Source: Planctomycetota bacterium (GTDB lineage: Bacteria > Planctomycetota > UBA1135 > UBA2386). Taken from it: a stretch of DNA of 64,000 nt. The position numbers and the translations under genes were made by a program. The number at the start of each line of letters is the position of its first letter. Position 1 is the stretch's first letter. The notes beneath the pieces were generated by a model, which ran no database searches, was not told the origin of the DNA, and saw only the letters and a program-made list of their open reading frames with translations. Below are positions 24,887-33,625 of the stretch, piece after piece. The stretch spans positions 62,001 to 126,000 of the forward strand of contig JACKIB010000013.1 in NCBI GenBank assembly GCA_020638695.1, written 5' to 3'.

Positions 24887-27800
24887 ATGGACGCCGCCCG
24901 ATTCGAACGCATTCTCGAGGTCTTCGACGCGGCGCGGCAGCAGCCGACCGCGGGGCGCGACCGATTCGTCCGGGAACGGTGCGGCGGAGATGCGTCGCTG
25001 ATCGCCGAAGTCCACGCCTTGCTGGCCGCGGACGCCGACCCGAGCGGTCCGCTCGGCGAATCGCAGCTCGGTTGCGGAGTCGCCACCGGATCGGTCCTGA
25101 CGCCGGGCATTCGCATCGGACGCTACGAGATCCTCGAGACTCTCGGGGAAGGTGGCATGGGGGTTGTCTACAGGGCCCTGCAGACCGAACCGGTGCAGCG
25201 CGTGGTCGCCCTCAAGGTGCTGCGCCCGGGCATGCAATCGGCCGAGGGCCGGGCGCGCTTCGCCGCCGAACGCCAGACCCTGGCCCTGATGAGCCACCCG
25301 CACATCGCGCGGATCTACGACGCCGGAACCAGCGACGGAGCCCCGTACTTCGTGATGGAGTTCGTCGAGGGGACTCCCCTCACCACCCACGCCGAGCGTT
25401 GCGGTCTCGGACGGGCCGAACGGCTGCGGCTGATCCTCGACGTGTGCGCCGGCGTGCACCACGCACACCAGAAGGGCGTGATCCACCGCGACTTGAAGCC
25501 CTGCAACATCCTGGTGGAACACAGTGGGCTGCCGAAGATCCTCGACTTCGGGATCGCCCGGGCCGTGGGGGCGAACCACGGCACCCAGGTGCTCCGAACT
25601 CGCGCCGGTCAGCTGCTGGGGACGCTGCCCTACATGAGCCCCGAACAGCTCACCGGCGACCCGGATGGGGCGGACACGCGGCTCGATGTCTACGCGGTCG
25701 GGGTGATCCTCTACGAGTTGCTCACCGGACGGCTGCCGCACGAACTCACCGACAAGCCGCTGGCCGAAGCCGTTCGGGTTCTCCTCGAAACCGATGCGAT
25801 GCCAGCCGAACGAATTGCGCCGCAGCTGCGCGGTGACCTCGCGACGATCCTCGCCAAAGCGCTGGCCAAGGACCGCGAACGTCGCTACGGCAGCATCGCC
25901 GAGTTCGCCGACGACATCCGCCGCTTTCTCGACGATCGACCGATCCGCGCCCGTCCGACCAGCACGGCCTACCAGCTGCGCAAGTACGTCCAACGCAACA
26001 AGCTGCTGGTCGGCGCCGCGTGTGCATTGCTCGCGGTCATGGGCGGCGCCATGACGGTGTCGCTGCTGGCACTGGGGCGCGCCAGATCCGAAGAGGCCCT
26101 GGCCAAGGAGTCGGAGGCGCGCGCTCAGAGCGTGCTCGAGTTCCTCCGCGGCGCGCTCGGATCGACCCACGTGCTGCAGAATCCGCGCGGTGTCGGCTAC
26201 ACGATGCGCGAGTTCCTCGACGAAGCGGCACAGCGGGTCAACGACCTGCACGGCCAACCCGCGGCCGAAGCCGAGGCCCGCTTCCTCATCGGCGACGCGT
26301 ACCTCGCGCTCGACATGGCACGCGAGGCCGAGCCCCACCTGCAACGCGTACTCGCCCTGCAACGATCCACCGGGGTGCCGACCGATCGTGTTGCAGCGAC
26401 GGTCAGCAAGCTCGGTGTCGTGGCGTTCGGCAACGGGGATCTGCAGGCTGCCGAACAGCACTACCGCGAAGCGATCTCGATGACCCGTCCGCTCGGATCA
26501 GCGTTCCACCCGCAGCTCGCATCGTGCCTCGGCGGACTCGCCGGTACCCTTTCGCAACGTGGCCAGCAGGCCGCTGCGAAGCGCTCCTACGAGGATGCGT
26601 TGGCGCTGCTGACCAGTGGACATCCCGCGCAGCGGATCGCGACGCTCGACGGTTTGGCGAACGTCTTGCTGCACCTCGGCGAGGTGGACGCGGCCGCCGC
26701 CGCGATCGCCGAAGCCGCCCGACTCGCTGGATCGCCGGACCGAGAGGCAGCGGCTCAGGGCGCGGCCCGCCTGCAGACCGAGGCCCGGCTGCTGCTGAAG
26801 CGGGGCGACCATGCCGGCGCGGCTCCGCTGCTGCGGCGCGCGCTGGCCCAGTTCGAGAGCGTACTCGGCAAGCAACACGATCGAGTCGCCAGCACCCTCG
26901 GACTGCTTGCCAGGGTCGAGGAACTGGCCGATCGCAAGCAGGAAGCCGAAGCGCTGTACCGGCGCGCGATCGAGATCCGCCAACAGGCTCGGGGACGCGC
27001 GCACCCCGAGCTCGCGCTCCTGCACTCCAGTCTCGGGGCGTTGTACTCCCGCCAGCGCCGCCACGGCGAGGCGCAGCGCGAACTCACCGCGGCGCTGAAG
27101 ATCCAGGTCGGCTGCTACGGCGAACAGAGTGCCGAGGCATCCACCACTCAGTTCTGGCTCGGAAGCACCTGCTACCAGCAGCGTCAGTTCGCTGCGGCGG
27201 TGGGTTGGCTGCAGAAGGCGCTAGCCACGCGTGAATCGACTCTGGGCAGCTCGGACGAGCGCACGATCGCGTGCCGATCGGCACTCGCCACCGCGCTGAC
27301 CGGCCGTGGCGATTTCGATGCGGCGGTCACGCTGCTGCGCCGCAACGCGGATCTTCGCCAGAACCAGTTCGGTGCCGAACACGCGAACACCATCGCGGCG
27401 CAGAAAATGCTGAGCTCGAGCCTGGTCTCGGCAGGCCAGTTTGCCGCCGCAGCGCAGTTGTGCAGCACCCTGGCGGCGTACTACCGCAAGAAGCGCAACG
27501 TGCCGAAGACCATCGCGGTGTTGAACGGCCTGGCACTCGCCGAGCTGGGGCTGCAGCAGCGCGCACGCGCCGCAGCGGCAAACGATCAGGCGATGGAGCT
27601 GTGCGCCAAGGAGTACGGACTCGCCGCCCGTGCGTCATGGGTGACGCGTAGGATCCACGCCTGCGTGCTCGCGGCCAGTGAGTCGAGCGACGCCGTGGTG
27701 CGCGCCTTCACCGAGGTTCTGGCCGACGGGAGCCGACTGCGGATCCGGCGCTGGCGCCTCGGGGAAGTCCGCGCCGGACTCGCGCAGTTGTTGATCCGCC

Positions 27801-27940
27801 GCGGCGAGAGGACCGAGGCCAAGACGGTGCTCGAAGCCGCAGTGCAGGACCTCCGCGCCGACCGTCCTGCATCCCACCCCTTGCGGCGCCGCGCCGAAGC
27901 AGACCTGCAGCGCTTGGTCGAGCAGCTCGCGGTGCGATGA
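24887..27940 (+). CDS. Membrane-anchored Ser/Thr protein kinase with TPR repeats
   Basis: About 1017 residues from ATG 24887 (ATG 24875 also possible). Residues 1-60 are the usual N-terminal lead of planctomycetal kinases (FERILEVFDAARQQ). The Pkn-type kinase domain spans ~80-345: GEGGMGVVY, the Lys in VVALKVLRPG, HRDLKPCNIL, DFGIA and MSPEQLTGD, so it should be active. One membrane helix lies near 371-394 (LLVGAACALLAVMGGAMTV). The rest, ~420-1010, is a long run of TPR units, probably for binding partner proteins outside the membrane. Its stop overlaps the start of an ECF sigma factor (ATGA), a recurrent pair in planctomycetes, so the kinase probably modulates that sigma factor. Confidence 0.9.
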   Translation: MDAARFERILEVFDAARQQPTAGRDRFVRERCGGDASLIAEVHALLAADADPSGPLGESQLGCGVATGSVLTPGIRIGRYEILETLGEGGMGVVYRALQTEPVQRVVALKVLRPGMQSAEGRARFAAERQTLALMSHPHIARIYDAGTSDGAPYFVMEFVEGTPLTTHAERCGLGRAERLRLILDVCAGVHHAHQKGVIHRDLKPCNILVEHSGLPKILDFGIARAVGANHGTQVLRTRAGQLLGTLPYMSPEQLTGDPDGADTRLDVYAVGVILYELLTGRLPHELTDKPLAEAVRVLLETDAMPAERIAPQLRGDLATILAKALAKDRERRYGSIAEFADDIRRFLDDRPIRARPTSTAYQLRKYVQRNKLLVGAACALLAVMGGAMTVSLLALGRARSEEALAKESEARAQSVLEFLRGALGSTHVLQNPRGVGYTMREFLDEAAQRVNDLHGQPAAEAEARFLIGDAYLALDMAREAEPHLQRVLALQRSTGVPTDRVAATVSKLGVVAFGNGDLQAAEQHYREAISMTRPLGSAFHPQLASCLGGLAGTLSQRGQQAAAKRSYEDALALLTSGHPAQRIATLDGLANVLLHLGEVDAAAAAIAEAARLAGSPDREAAAQGAARLQTEARLLLKRGDHAGAAPLLRRALAQFESVLGKQHDRVASTLGLLARVEELADRKQEAEALYRRAIEIRQQARGRAHPELALLHSSLGALYSRQRRHGEAQRELTAALKIQVGCYGEQSAEASTTQFWLGSTCYQQRQFAAAVGWLQKALATRESTLGSSDERTIACRSALATALTGRGDFDAAVTLLRRNADLRQNQFGAEHANTIAAQKMLSSSLVSAGQFAAAAQLCSTLAAYYRKKRNVPKTIAVLNGLALAELGLQQRARAAAANDQAMELCAKEYGLAARASWVTRRIHACVLAASESSDAVVRAFTEVLADGSRLRIRRWRLGEVRAGLAQLLIRRGERTEAKTVLEAAVQDLRADRPASHPLRRRAEADLQRLVEQLAVR

Positions 27941-28491
27941 CCGGGCGTCAACACGTCACGCGCTTGCTGCAGGATGCGCGACGCGGCGACGCGCTGGCGG
28001 AGCAGGCACTGTTCCCGCTCGTCTACGAGCAGCTGCGTGGGATCGCCCGCGGCTATGTGAACGACGACCCCGCGGCGATGACTCTGCAGGCGACGGCGCT
28101 GGTGCACGAGGCGTACTTGCGGTTGTTCGACCGCGCATCGGTCGACGCTGTCGACCGGCAGCACTTCGTCGGGATCGCCGCCCGCGTCATGCGCCAGGTC
28201 CTGGTCGACCACGCGCGGCGCCGGCGCGCCGAGAAGCGTGGCGGCGGCCAACTGCGCGTGTCGCTCGGCGAGGTGGCCGCCGAGACGGTGGCCGGCGTCG
28301 ACGTGCTGGTGCTCGAGGAAGCGCTGACGCGCTTGGAGACCCTGCACCTACGTATGGCGAAGGTCGTCGAGTTGCGGGTGTTCCTCGGCATGTCGGTCGC
28401 CGAGACCTGCGCGGTGCTCGGCGTGTCGCGGGCGACCGTCGACAAGGAATGGGCGATGGCCCGCGCCTGGTTGCGGCACGAACTGTCGTAG
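27937..28491 (+). CDS. ECF-type RNA polymerase sigma factor (TIGR02999-like)
   Basis: 184 residues. Region 2 features are ALFPLVYEQLRGIARGYV, then LQATALVHEAYLRLFD, RQHFVGIAARVMRQVLVDHA and RRRRAEKRGGGQLRVSL; region 4 is MAKVVELRVFLGMSVAETCA and GVSRATVDKEWAMARAWLR. This set is the TIGR02999-like ECF group common in Planctomycetota and Acidobacteriota, usually encoded with a Ser/Thr kinase. It directs RNA polymerase to a small regulon in response to a signal. The start overlaps the kinase stop by ATGA, with the kinase first. No anti-sigma factor gene is nearby; control by the kinase is likely. The ELWxxDGT gene 100 bases downstream is a possible target. Confidence 0.92.
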   Translation: MTGRQHVTRLLQDARRGDALAEQALFPLVYEQLRGIARGYVNDDPAAMTLQATALVHEAYLRLFDRASVDAVDRQHFVGIAARVMRQVLVDHARRRRAEKRGGGQLRVSLGEVAAETVAGVDVLVLEEALTRLETLHLRMAKVVELRVFLGMSVAETCAVLGVSRATVDKEWAMARAWLRHELS

Positions 28492-28594
28492 CTCGGAGAA
28501 ATCCGTACGCATTCGCCGACTCGCGCGCGCATCCCCGGCAGAGCGGCGGCGCCGCCGCCAAGGACATTCCTCGCCCGAACACGCCCCACGAGCC

Positions 28595-30343
28595 ATGCCG
28601 ACCACCCGCATCGCCTTCCTCCTCGCCCCGCTGCTGACCGCGCTCGCGACACCCGCCCAGACCGTCCGCTTGGTCAAAGAGATCCGACCCGGAATCGCCG
28701 GATCCAACCCGACCGGCCTCACCGACTTCTCCGGCGCGCTGCTGTTCGCCGCGGACGACGGAACGCACGGCGCAACGCTGTGGCGCAGTGACGGCACGGA
28801 CCCTGGCACCTTCATGCTGTCTTCCACCACCAGCAACGCGCCCGGCCGACCGCGCAACATCTTCCCGTTCGGCGCCATCGCCCTGTTCTCGGGAACGGCT
28901 CAGGGTTCGGCCGACGAGGAACTGTGGAAGACCGACGGCACCCCGGGGGGGACCGTCTTGGTTCGGGAGTTCGTTCCCGGCAGCGCGGGCGGTCACCCAC
29001 AGGGCTTCTGCCAGTTCCATGGCAAGGTCTACTTCCAGGCCTACACCGGAGCGACCGGCGAGGAGCTGTTCGTCACCGACGGGACCACCGCGGGAACCAT
29101 GCTGGTCAAGGACCTCGATCCCAGTGTCGGCGGCCGCGGCCGACCGAACTCGCTCACCGTGTGCGGCGATCAACTGTTCTTCGTCGCCGAGACCGCGGCC
29201 ACCGGTAAGGAGCTTTGGGTCAGCGATGGCACCGGCGCCGGAACCCGGATGGTCAAGGACATCTTCCCCGGCAAGGAGCCGTTCCTGGTCGCCCCGACCG
29301 ACTTGGTGTGCCTGGACGGCAAGGTGTACTTCGCAGCCGACGACGGGACCAACGGCCGCGAGCTCTGGGTGTCGGACGGCACCGCCCCGGGCACCGTGAT
29401 GGTCAAGGACATCTTCCCCTTGGCGGGCAGCGGTCAACCCGCGGGAATGCACGTACACCGCGGGAAGATCTACTTCAGTGCCATCGACACCAACCAACAC
29501 GGCAAGGAGCTGTGGGTGTCCGACGGCACGCCCGCGGGCACCCAGCTGCTGTTGGACATCCACCCGAGTGCAAGCTCGGATCCGATGTTCTTCCAAAGCG
29601 TCGGCCCGACCCTGTTCTTCCGCGCCAACGGCTTCATCGAGCACTACGAGCTGTGGAAGAGCGACGGCACCGCGACCGGCACGATCCGGATCAAGGACAT
29701 CAACCCGGGCGGCGCCTCCTGGCCGGCCGACCTGACTCCCGTCGGCGAGCGGGTGTTCTTCAGCGCGCAGAATGGCGTGCCGCCGCAGGGCAACGGCAAC
29801 GAGCTGTGGGTCTCGGACGGCACCGCGCTGGGCACGGTCTTGGTGAAGGACATCTACCCCGGCTCGGGATTCAACTCGTCGTATCCCAAGGGCCTGGCAC
29901 TGAGCTGCGGCCGCGTGTTCTTCCAGGCGCGCGCGAGCGACGACAACTACGAGCTGTGGGTCGCGGAGCTCAACGGCCCGTCGGTCCAGTCGATCGGCCT
30001 GCCGTGCCATCCGGAGAACCCGACCCTGGACGCGACATTGCCGGTGTTGGGGTCCACCCTGACGGTGTCCGGGACCGGGCCGGCGAACCACTCCGGGTTC
30101 CTCGCCTTCTCGCTGCCAGCCGGCGCGTTCTCGCTGACCGGCGGGTGTCCGATCTACTTCGACCTGGCGCATAGTGTGCAGGCGAGCCTCGGCTCGACGC
30201 GCAACTTCGCGCTGCCGGTTGCGCTGCCGAACGACTCGTCGTTGGAAGGAGTATGCGTGGTCGGGCAGACGCTGTGGGTGCGTACCGTCCCCGGTCCGGT
30301 GTTCTCTACCAGCAACGGCGTGAGCTTGGCACTGGGGCGTTGA
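28595..30343 (+). CDS. ELWxxDGT-repeat secreted protein
   Basis: 582 residues from ATG 28595. Signal peptide PTTRIAFLLAPLLTALATPA. Eight copies of (E/T)LW-x-(S/T)DGT-xx-GT are seen between residues ~65 and 420, each preceded by a Y/F-F-x-A strand and followed by VKDI-x-PG. The C-terminal ~115 residues are the shared exported-protein domain (GLPCHPENPTLDATLPVLGS to SNGVSLALGR). It resembles the proteins at 2-985 and 1044-4070, so the window holds three members. Function unknown; extracellular. It lies 103 bases after the ECF sigma factor gene. The stop is 5 bases before an array of palindromic repeats. Confidence 0.85.
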   Translation: MPTTRIAFLLAPLLTALATPAQTVRLVKEIRPGIAGSNPTGLTDFSGALLFAADDGTHGATLWRSDGTDPGTFMLSSTTSNAPGRPRNIFPFGAIALFSGTAQGSADEELWKTDGTPGGTVLVREFVPGSAGGHPQGFCQFHGKVYFQAYTGATGEELFVTDGTTAGTMLVKDLDPSVGGRGRPNSLTVCGDQLFFVAETAATGKELWVSDGTGAGTRMVKDIFPGKEPFLVAPTDLVCLDGKVYFAADDGTNGRELWVSDGTAPGTVMVKDIFPLAGSGQPAGMHVHRGKIYFSAIDTNQHGKELWVSDGTPAGTQLLLDIHPSASSDPMFFQSVGPTLFFRANGFIEHYELWKSDGTATGTIRIKDINPGGASWPADLTPVGERVFFSAQNGVPPQGNGNELWVSDGTALGTVLVKDIYPGSGFNSSYPKGLALSCGRVFFQARASDDNYELWVAELNGPSVQSIGLPCHPENPTLDATLPVLGSTLTVSGTGPANHSGFLAFSLPAGAFSLTGGCPIYFDLAHSVQASLGSTRNFALPVALPNDSSLEGVCVVGQTLWVRTVPGPVFSTSNGVSLALGR

Positions 30344-30347
30344 CGCC

Positions 30348-30570
30348 GCGGTTCGGTGCAACGCTACGCGTTGCACGCTTCCCGCCGACGAACGCGGTTC
30401 GGTGAAACGCTACGCGTTGCACGCTTCCGCCGACGAACGCGGTTCGGTGCAACGCTACGCGTTGCACGCTTCCGTTGCACGCCGACGATCGCGGTTCGGT
30501 GCAACGCTACGCGTTGCACGCTTCCTCCGACGATCGCGGTTCGGTGCAACGCTACGCGTTGCACCGAACC
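30348..30570. repeat. Five-unit palindromic repeat array
   Basis: Five units begin at 30348, 30394, 30439, 30491 and 30536 (spacing 46, 45, 52, 45). Each ~35-bp unit starts GCGGTTCGGTG and holds the arms GTGCAACGC and GCGTTGCAC around TAC; unit 2 has one change (GTGAAACGC). In the last unit the arms extend to 15 perfect base pairs (30538-30552 with 30556-30570). Spacers are 10-17 bases and similar to one another (variants of CGCCGACGAAC). It fills the gap between an ELWxxDGT gene and a TPR lipoprotein gene. The spacing, short alike spacers and lack of cas genes exclude a CRISPR array. Confidence 0.9.
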
Positions 30571-30595
30571 ACCGCGACCATGCGATACTCCGGTG

Positions 30596-31795
30596 ATGCG
30601 ACTCGCACTGCACCGCTGGGTCTGGGCGCTACCCCTGTGCGCCTGCGGACCCAACGCACCCACGCCGCCGGGGCCACCCATCAGCGGCGCGGCACAGCAA
30701 GTGACCCAGCCGCTCGACCCCCAGGCAGCGGCGCGCGCATTCGCCAAGGCCCAGCGACTGCGCCAGGAACGCAACTACACCGCGGCACTGGGTGCCGTGG
30801 AGGAGGGCTTGCTAGACGCGCCGAAGGACCCCGCAGCTCGCCGCCTGCGCGCCGAGTTGTTGCTCAACCTCGACCGGCCCGACGAGGCCGCGGCAATGCT
30901 CGAGTCGCTCCGCACCGAGTCGCCCAACGATCCGGTTGCGACCGGGTTGTTGGCCCTGACCCGACGTGAACAGGGCCGCACAGCGGACGCCCTCGCGCTG
31001 TTCGACTCGATCCCCGAGCGGATGCGACCGATTCGCGAGTACGCCGATCTGCTGACCCGCGCCGGACGCCACGAGGAAGCGAGCGCGTGGGTCGCCCGGT
31101 TGCTGGTCCGCGACCCCTGGCACGATACGGCCTACTACCAGCTCGCCTGCGTCGACCAGCGTCGGGGCCGAGAAGCCCAGGCGGCAGTGTGGGGCGAGCG
31201 ACACCGCGCATTCGAGCTGGTGCGCTCGCACGACAACAGCATGCGCCACGCCACCGCCACGGGCGCCGCCCCGTGCGCCCGCACGACGCTGGCCCGCTCG
31301 CTCGCCGAGAGGGGCATGTGGTATGAGGCGATGGCGCTGCTTTCCGCCGCCCTGCGCGAGGATCCGCGGTTGCAGGAGGCCGCCCGCATGTTTGCAGAGT
31401 TGTTGGGGAACCTGGGGCAGGGGACGAAGCGGGCGCAGGCACTGCGCCGCTGTGTCGAGTTGGCGCCGGATGACGCCGCACTCGCGGCCGAGCTCACCTC
31501 AGCCCAATCCGCGAAGGACCGCCCGATCCTCGAAGTCGCGCGCGAGCACGCGGCGGCCGGACGGCGGGACCAAGCGCGCGCCGCCAGCCTGTTCGCCGCC
31601 AAGCGGAACATGAACGACACCGCCGCGCTGCTGCTGGTCGGCGAGTTGTGCAACCGGCCGGGCGATGCGTTCGTCCGCCTGTGGGCGTGGCGCCAGCTGC
31701 GCAAGTTGGACCCGGCGAATGCGTCCGTGGAACAGCGGGTGCGCGCCGAATGCGAGCGCCTCGGCATTCCGGTGGCTTCCGTCGACGCCGGGTGA
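30596..31795 (+). CDS. TPR lipoprotein, copy 1
   Basis: 399 residues from ATG 30596; the open frame further upstream only translates the palindromic array. The N-terminus has a lipoprotein-like signal (LHRWVWALPLCACGP). From residue ~45 TPR units follow (FAKAQRLRQERNYTAALGAV, then AARRLRAELLLNLDRPDEAA and on), for protein-protein contact. The last ~90 residues include ILEVAREHAAAGRRDQARAA, SLFAAKRNMNDTA and GDAFVRLWAWRQL, nearly repeated in the protein at 47841-49091, so the two are paralogues. It faces the CRTAC1 gene with 4 bases between the stops, the same tail-to-tail pairing as the second copy, which suggests a joint function at the cell surface. Confidence 0.85.
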   Translation: MRLALHRWVWALPLCACGPNAPTPPGPPISGAAQQVTQPLDPQAAARAFAKAQRLRQERNYTAALGAVEEGLLDAPKDPAARRLRAELLLNLDRPDEAAAMLESLRTESPNDPVATGLLALTRREQGRTADALALFDSIPERMRPIREYADLLTRAGRHEEASAWVARLLVRDPWHDTAYYQLACVDQRRGREAQAAVWGERHRAFELVRSHDNSMRHATATGAAPCARTTLARSLAERGMWYEAMALLSAALREDPRLQEAARMFAELLGNLGQGTKRAQALRRCVELAPDDAALAAELTSAQSAKDRPILEVAREHAAAGRRDQARAASLFAAKRNMNDTAALLLVGELCNRPGDAFVRLWAWRQLRKLDPANASVEQRVRAECERLGIPVASVDAG

Positions 31796-31799
31796 ACGA

Positions 31800-33599
31800 T
31801 CACTCCTCCCGAACGGAGAGGATCTTCCCGGGAGCGACATCGGTCAGCGTGGTCGTTCCACGGCGCGGCCAATGCACTTCGATCCGGTCGATCCGCGGCG
31901 CGGTGCCGATCCCGAAATGCGGGCGCCGGTCGCTGACCGAGCAATAGGCCACCGCGCCGTGCACCACCGCAACCTGGCGGCGACCGCCGGCGTGCAGCTC
32001 GACCCGCGTGCCGATCGCGTCGCGGTCGCCCCGCTTCGGTTCGAGCCGCAGGGTGATCCAGCCGTTCGCGGTGCCTTCGTTGCGCAGCACCACTGGCCGG
32101 CCGTTGAGGTTGTTGATCACCACGTCGAGATCGCCATCGTTGTCCAGGTCACCCACCGCACTGCCACGGCCGCACAACTTCCGCGCGAAGTGTGCACCGG
32201 GATTCGGAAAGGCGTCGAATCGCCCCTTGCCATCGTTGCGCAGCAGCAGATCCGGGACCCCGTACTGCTCGGAATACGGGCTTTGCTTGGTCGCCGGCTT
32301 CTGCCGCTCGACCTCGCCGTTGCAGACCAGGAGGTCGAGATCGCCATCGTTGTCGGCGTCGAACAGGTTCGGTGAGAACCCGGTGTACGGCAGGGTCAGC
32401 GCGTGCACTCGAGTGGCCTTCGACGCCTCTTCGAAGTACTTCCCGCGGTTGAGGTACAGCGCACACCCCTGGGTGCGCAGCACCGGGCTCACGACATCGA
32501 TCCGACCGTCTCCGTCGATGTCGCCGACGTCGACTCCCATCGTCGATTCGCTGACGCCATCCGCGTCGTAGGCCAACCCGGAGAGCACCGACCGGTCGAC
32601 GAACGTGCCGTCACCCCGGTTGGCGAAGTAGTAGTTCTCCATCGCGTCGTTGGCGACGAACACGTCCGGATGGCCGTCGCCGTCGAAGTCGACCGCCGCG
32701 AGCCCCATTCCACGGCCCGCCGCCTTGTGCGTCCCTGCCGCTTTGCTGACCTCGCGGAACGTCCCGTCGCGGTTGTTGCGGTACAGCAGGTCCGCAGCGC
32801 CGCGGAATGCCAACGGCGAGTCGTAGTCGTTGCGCATCGCGCGCAGCTCGGCCGCGAGGTCGTAGCTGAGGTAGTTCTGCACGTAGATGTCCAACCAACC
32901 ATCGCCGTCGAAGTCGAGGAACGCACACGCCTGGCCCAGGCCCGGGTTGTCGATCCCGGCCGACCGCGTGACATCGGTGAACTTCCCGTTGCCATCGTTG
33001 CGGTACAGTCGGTCGGCACCGAGGTTGGTGACGTACAGGTCGATGTCGCCGTCATTGTCGAAGTCCCCGGTGCAGCAACCCTGACCGTAGCCGCTGTCAC
33101 CCACCCCCGCAGCCGCCGTGACATCGGTGAACGTGCCGTCCCCGTTGTTGCGGTACAGCACGTTGGTGATCTTGGGGTCGGCGGGCTCGGCGAGGTGGTT
33201 GCCGTTGACGAAATAGATGTCGAGCAGCCCGTCGTTGTCGAAGTCGAACAGGGCAACACCCGCTCCCATGGTCTCGGGATACAGGCACCGGCCGGTGGCG
33301 CCGTTGCAGTGGGCGAAGGTGATTCCCGTGGCTTGCGTGATGTCGGTGAACAGTCCACGCGGCGCGGCGGGCGTGGACCCGGACGGCGCGGGGTTGGGCG
33401 GGGTGGCGCGTGGTGCCGCTCGGTCGCTGCATCCGAACAGCACGACCGCGAGCAGCGCGGCGGCAACCCAGCGGACGCGGCGGGGCCGCGGAGTGTCGAA
33501 GCCACCGCGACGGTCGTCCGCGGGCGGACTCCCGACCGCTCGGTTTCCCGGTGATCCGAGAGTATCGGCAAACAGGCAGACTTCGCGACCGCAGCTCAT
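31800..33599 (-). CDS. CRTAC1-family FG-GAP / ASPIC-UnbV lipoprotein, copy 1
   Basis: 599 residues. After a ~43-residue N-terminal tail is a hydrophobic segment ending in the lipobox VLFGC. The body is a beta-propeller of FG-GAP/VCBS units with Ca-binding-type loops (DFDNDGLLDIYFVNGN, DFDNDGDIDLYVTNLGADRL, DFDGDGWLDIYVQNYLSYD, DIDGDGRIDVV, DADNDGDLDLLVCNG, DLDNDGDLDVVINNLNG). The last ~70 residues are an ASPIC/UnbV domain (RVELHAGGRRQVAVV, RPHFGIGTAPRIDRIEVHWP). Such proteins are extracellular or surface-bound; CRTAC1 family functions in bacteria are mostly unknown. It pairs with the TPR lipoprotein gene and precedes a TMTC-like gene by 26 bases on the complementary strand. A paralogue is at 49072-50823. 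Confidence 0.9.
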   Translation of the reverse strand: MSCGREVCLFADTLGSPGNRAVGSPPADDRRGGFDTPRPRRVRWVAAALLAVVLFGCSDRAAPRATPPNPAPSGSTPAAPRGLFTDITQATGITFAHCNGATGRCLYPETMGAGVALFDFDNDGLLDIYFVNGNHLAEPADPKITNVLYRNNGDGTFTDVTAAAGVGDSGYGQGCCTGDFDNDGDIDLYVTNLGADRLYRNDGNGKFTDVTRSAGIDNPGLGQACAFLDFDGDGWLDIYVQNYLSYDLAAELRAMRNDYDSPLAFRGAADLLYRNNRDGTFREVSKAAGTHKAAGRGMGLAAVDFDGDGHPDVFVANDAMENYYFANRGDGTFVDRSVLSGLAYDADGVSESTMGVDVGDIDGDGRIDVVSPVLRTQGCALYLNRGKYFEEASKATRVHALTLPYTGFSPNLFDADNDGDLDLLVCNGEVERQKPATKQSPYSEQYGVPDLLLRNDGKGRFDAFPNPGAHFARKLCGRGSAVGDLDNDGDLDVVINNLNGRPVVLRNEGTANGWITLRLEPKRGDRDAIGTRVELHAGGRRQVAVVHGAVAYCSVSDRRPHFGIGTAPRIDRIEVHWPRRGTTTLTDVAPGKILSVREE

Positions 33600-33625
33600 G
33601 GCGGTCGATCATCGCAACCCGCCGG

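Noticed and set aside
24269..26461. 730-residue open frame on the minus strand
   Set aside because: Shadow of the kinase genes, which have clear domains in the plus frame.
28187..30376. 729-residue open frame on the minus strand
   Set aside because: Shadow of the ELWxxDGT gene; repeats mirror those of the real gene.
30348..30570. CRISPR array
   Set aside because: Only five units, spacers of 10-17 bases that resemble one another, and no cas genes.
30356..30595. N-terminal extension of the TPR lipoprotein through the palindromic array
   Set aside because: The extension only translates the repeats and would bury the lipoprotein signal.
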